Shown in pieces: positions 6,364 to 7,163 of a stretch of 7,163 bases of DNA. Source of the DNA: Rhodoferax sp. GTDB lineage: Bacteria > Pseudomonadota > Gammaproteobacteria > Burkholderiales > Burkholderiaceae_C. The stretch spans positions 1-7,163 of the forward strand of contig JAIPDA010000122.1 of NCBI GenBank assembly GCA_021737905.1, written 5' to 3'. Each line of letters begins with the position of its first letter. Position 1 is the first letter of the stretch. The position numbers were made by a program, and so were the translations under genes. The notes under the pieces were generated by a model. That model saw only the letters and a program-made list of their open reading frames with translations. It had not been told where the DNA came from and did no database searches.

Positions 6364-6413
6364 AAAAAAATCGGGCCTGGGTGCAGGCTATGCAGCCTGT
6401 GACCCGGCCCGAT
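6364..6413 (-). terminator. Intrinsic terminator of the Tim44-domain gene
   Basis: ATCGGGCC at 6370-6377 pairs with GGCCCGAT at 6406-6413. GGGT (6379-6382) pairs with ACCC (6402-6405) after a one-base bulge. At the tip CAGGCT (6384-6389) pairs with AGCCTG (6394-6399) around the loop ATGC. Read on the minus strand, this long GC-rich stem ends in seven T residues (6370-6364), starting 22 bases after the stop codon of the Tim44-domain gene. In the plus direction no T-tract follows, so termination of the H-NS-like transcript here should be weaker. Confidence 0.87.
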
Positions 6414-6435
6414 GAAAAGCTAAAAAACGACGGTG

Positions 6436-7163
6436 TCAGGAAATTTGTTGAATCCCAGACAAAACCCATCCACTGCCGTCCTGACGGGCTTTCATCAAGT
6501 GCCAGACTTCGTCAAATGATTCATTCGGTTCTTGGCCGCCATCGCTGATCACACCATTGAAGCGGACACTCACCACATAGTGATCAGCTTCTTCCACGAC
6601 CTCGATCACTTCAGCGTTGATGCTGAGCACCTCGGTTTTCTGAACTGCAGTTCCCCGGTTGACCAGTTCCTGTTTCAGATCGGCAAACATCTCGGGTGTT
6701 GTGAACTTGCGGATATCGTCCAGATCGCCCGCATCATTGGCCGCTTGCAAACGAATGAAGTTGGCCTTGGCGTTGCGCTCGAAACTGGCGGTGTCAAAAT
6801 CTGCTGGCACACGGCTGGCAGCGACGCCTGAACCGATGCCGGAGCCAATGCCTGAGCCGATGACGGATCCACTTTGGAAACTCCCTGCTGCAGGCATGGC
6901 AACTTTGTAGGCCTGCGCGCCCTGATCAGCTCGGTGTGCGCCTTGTGACTCACTTCCGGTCTCATGCGCGTACTGAAGGCCACCCCTTTGGTTTGCCTGG
7001 GCTTGTTGCCCTGCCGCACGCTTGCGCATCACAAAGCCGATGGCGACCATCACTGCGACGGCCAACAAGCCCATCATCAACATAGAGGCCAACTCCTCAC
7101 CAAAGCCGAGGTGGGAAGCCAAAGCCGCCAGCCCCAGTCCTGCGGCCAGACCGGCCACCGGGC
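6436..7163 (-). CDS. Membrane-anchored Tim44-domain protein (5' end outside window)
   Basis: This is the C-terminal part of a Tim44/TIM44-like domain protein; about 241 residues are visible. The frame is open through the right edge: the GTG at 7158 sits inside a hydrophobic P-V-A-G-L-A-A-G-L-G-L-A-A-L run, typical of the first membrane segment in such proteins, so it is not the start. The missing N-terminus normally holds a signal peptide and an Ala/Pro/Gln-rich stretch. Counting from that GTG codon, a second hydrophobic segment lies at about 24-45 (SMLMMGLLAVAVMVAIGFVM) and is followed by basic residues RKR. A low-complexity linker (about 47-118) includes the repeat SGIGSGIGSG. The Tim44 fold covers about 123-240 (NAKANFIRLQAANDAGDLDD, then FTTPEMFADL, and a final WVLSGIQQI). 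In bacteria the role of this family is not settled; membrane binding or protein-complex assembly has been suggested. The stop lies at 6436-6438 and is followed by a strong terminator. Confidence 0.85.
   Translation of the reverse strand, partial: PVAGLAAGLGLAALASHLGFGEELASMLMMGLLAVAVMVAIGFVMRKRAAGQQAQANQRGGLQYAHETGSESQGAHRADQGAQAYKVAMPAAGSFQSGSVIGSGIGSGIGSGVAASRVPADFDTASFERNAKANFIRLQAANDAGDLDDIRKFTTPEMFADLKQELVNRGTAVQKTEVLSINAEVIEVVEEADHYVVSVRFNGVISDGGQEPNESFDEVWHLMKARQDGSGWVLSGIQQIS

Noticed and set aside
6231..6548. Frameshifted remnant of an H-NS DNA-binding domain after the H-NS-like gene
   Set aside because: The overlapping frame has none of the aromatic/GRGRP residues expected, and the gene ends just before a terminator.

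Overview
The window looks like the chromosome of a betaproteobacterium, most likely of the Comamonadaceae (Polaromonas/Rhodoferax-like). This is an inference from three things: moderately high GC coding sequence, a betaproteobacterial-style Tim44-domain protein, and an H-NS-family N-terminus beginning MPSIAEL. I could not run a taxonomic search. There are no RNA genes, insertion sequences or CRISPR arrays. Seven protein genes are supported; the two at the edges are cut by the window.

Layout: (1) 1-929, plus strand, is the C-terminal half of an iron(III)-type ABC transporter permease (FbpB/SfuB-like). (2) 1021-3035 is a divergent pair: a LysR-family regulator of the CbbR/CmpR type on the minus strand, and a sodium-dependent bicarbonate transporter of the SbtA family on the plus strand. 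Their short shared promoter region is AT-rich and full of dyads. (3) 3064-5735, minus strand, is a two-component operon: a 7TM-DISM sensor histidine kinase followed by an OmpR/PhoB-type response regulator that starts at TTG inside a 4-base TTGA overlap. (4) 5951-6355, plus strand, is a small protein with an H-NS-like coiled-coil N-terminus but no H-NS DNA-binding domain. (5) 6436-7163, minus strand, is a membrane-anchored Tim44-domain protein running off the right edge, followed by a strong intrinsic terminator at 6364-6413.

How the parts may work together: the LysR/sbtA pair is the most coherent module. CbbR-type regulators respond to carbon-fixation metabolites, and SbtA takes up bicarbonate with sodium, so the pair reads as a self-contained inorganic-carbon uptake unit in a non-cyanobacterium. 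It lacks an adjacent sbtB (the PII-like partner gene). The two-component system is convergent to sbtA, so neither its signal nor its targets can be read from position. The H-NS-like protein resembles the truncated H-NS proteins that antagonise full-length H-NS by forming hetero-oligomers, but that role is inferred only.
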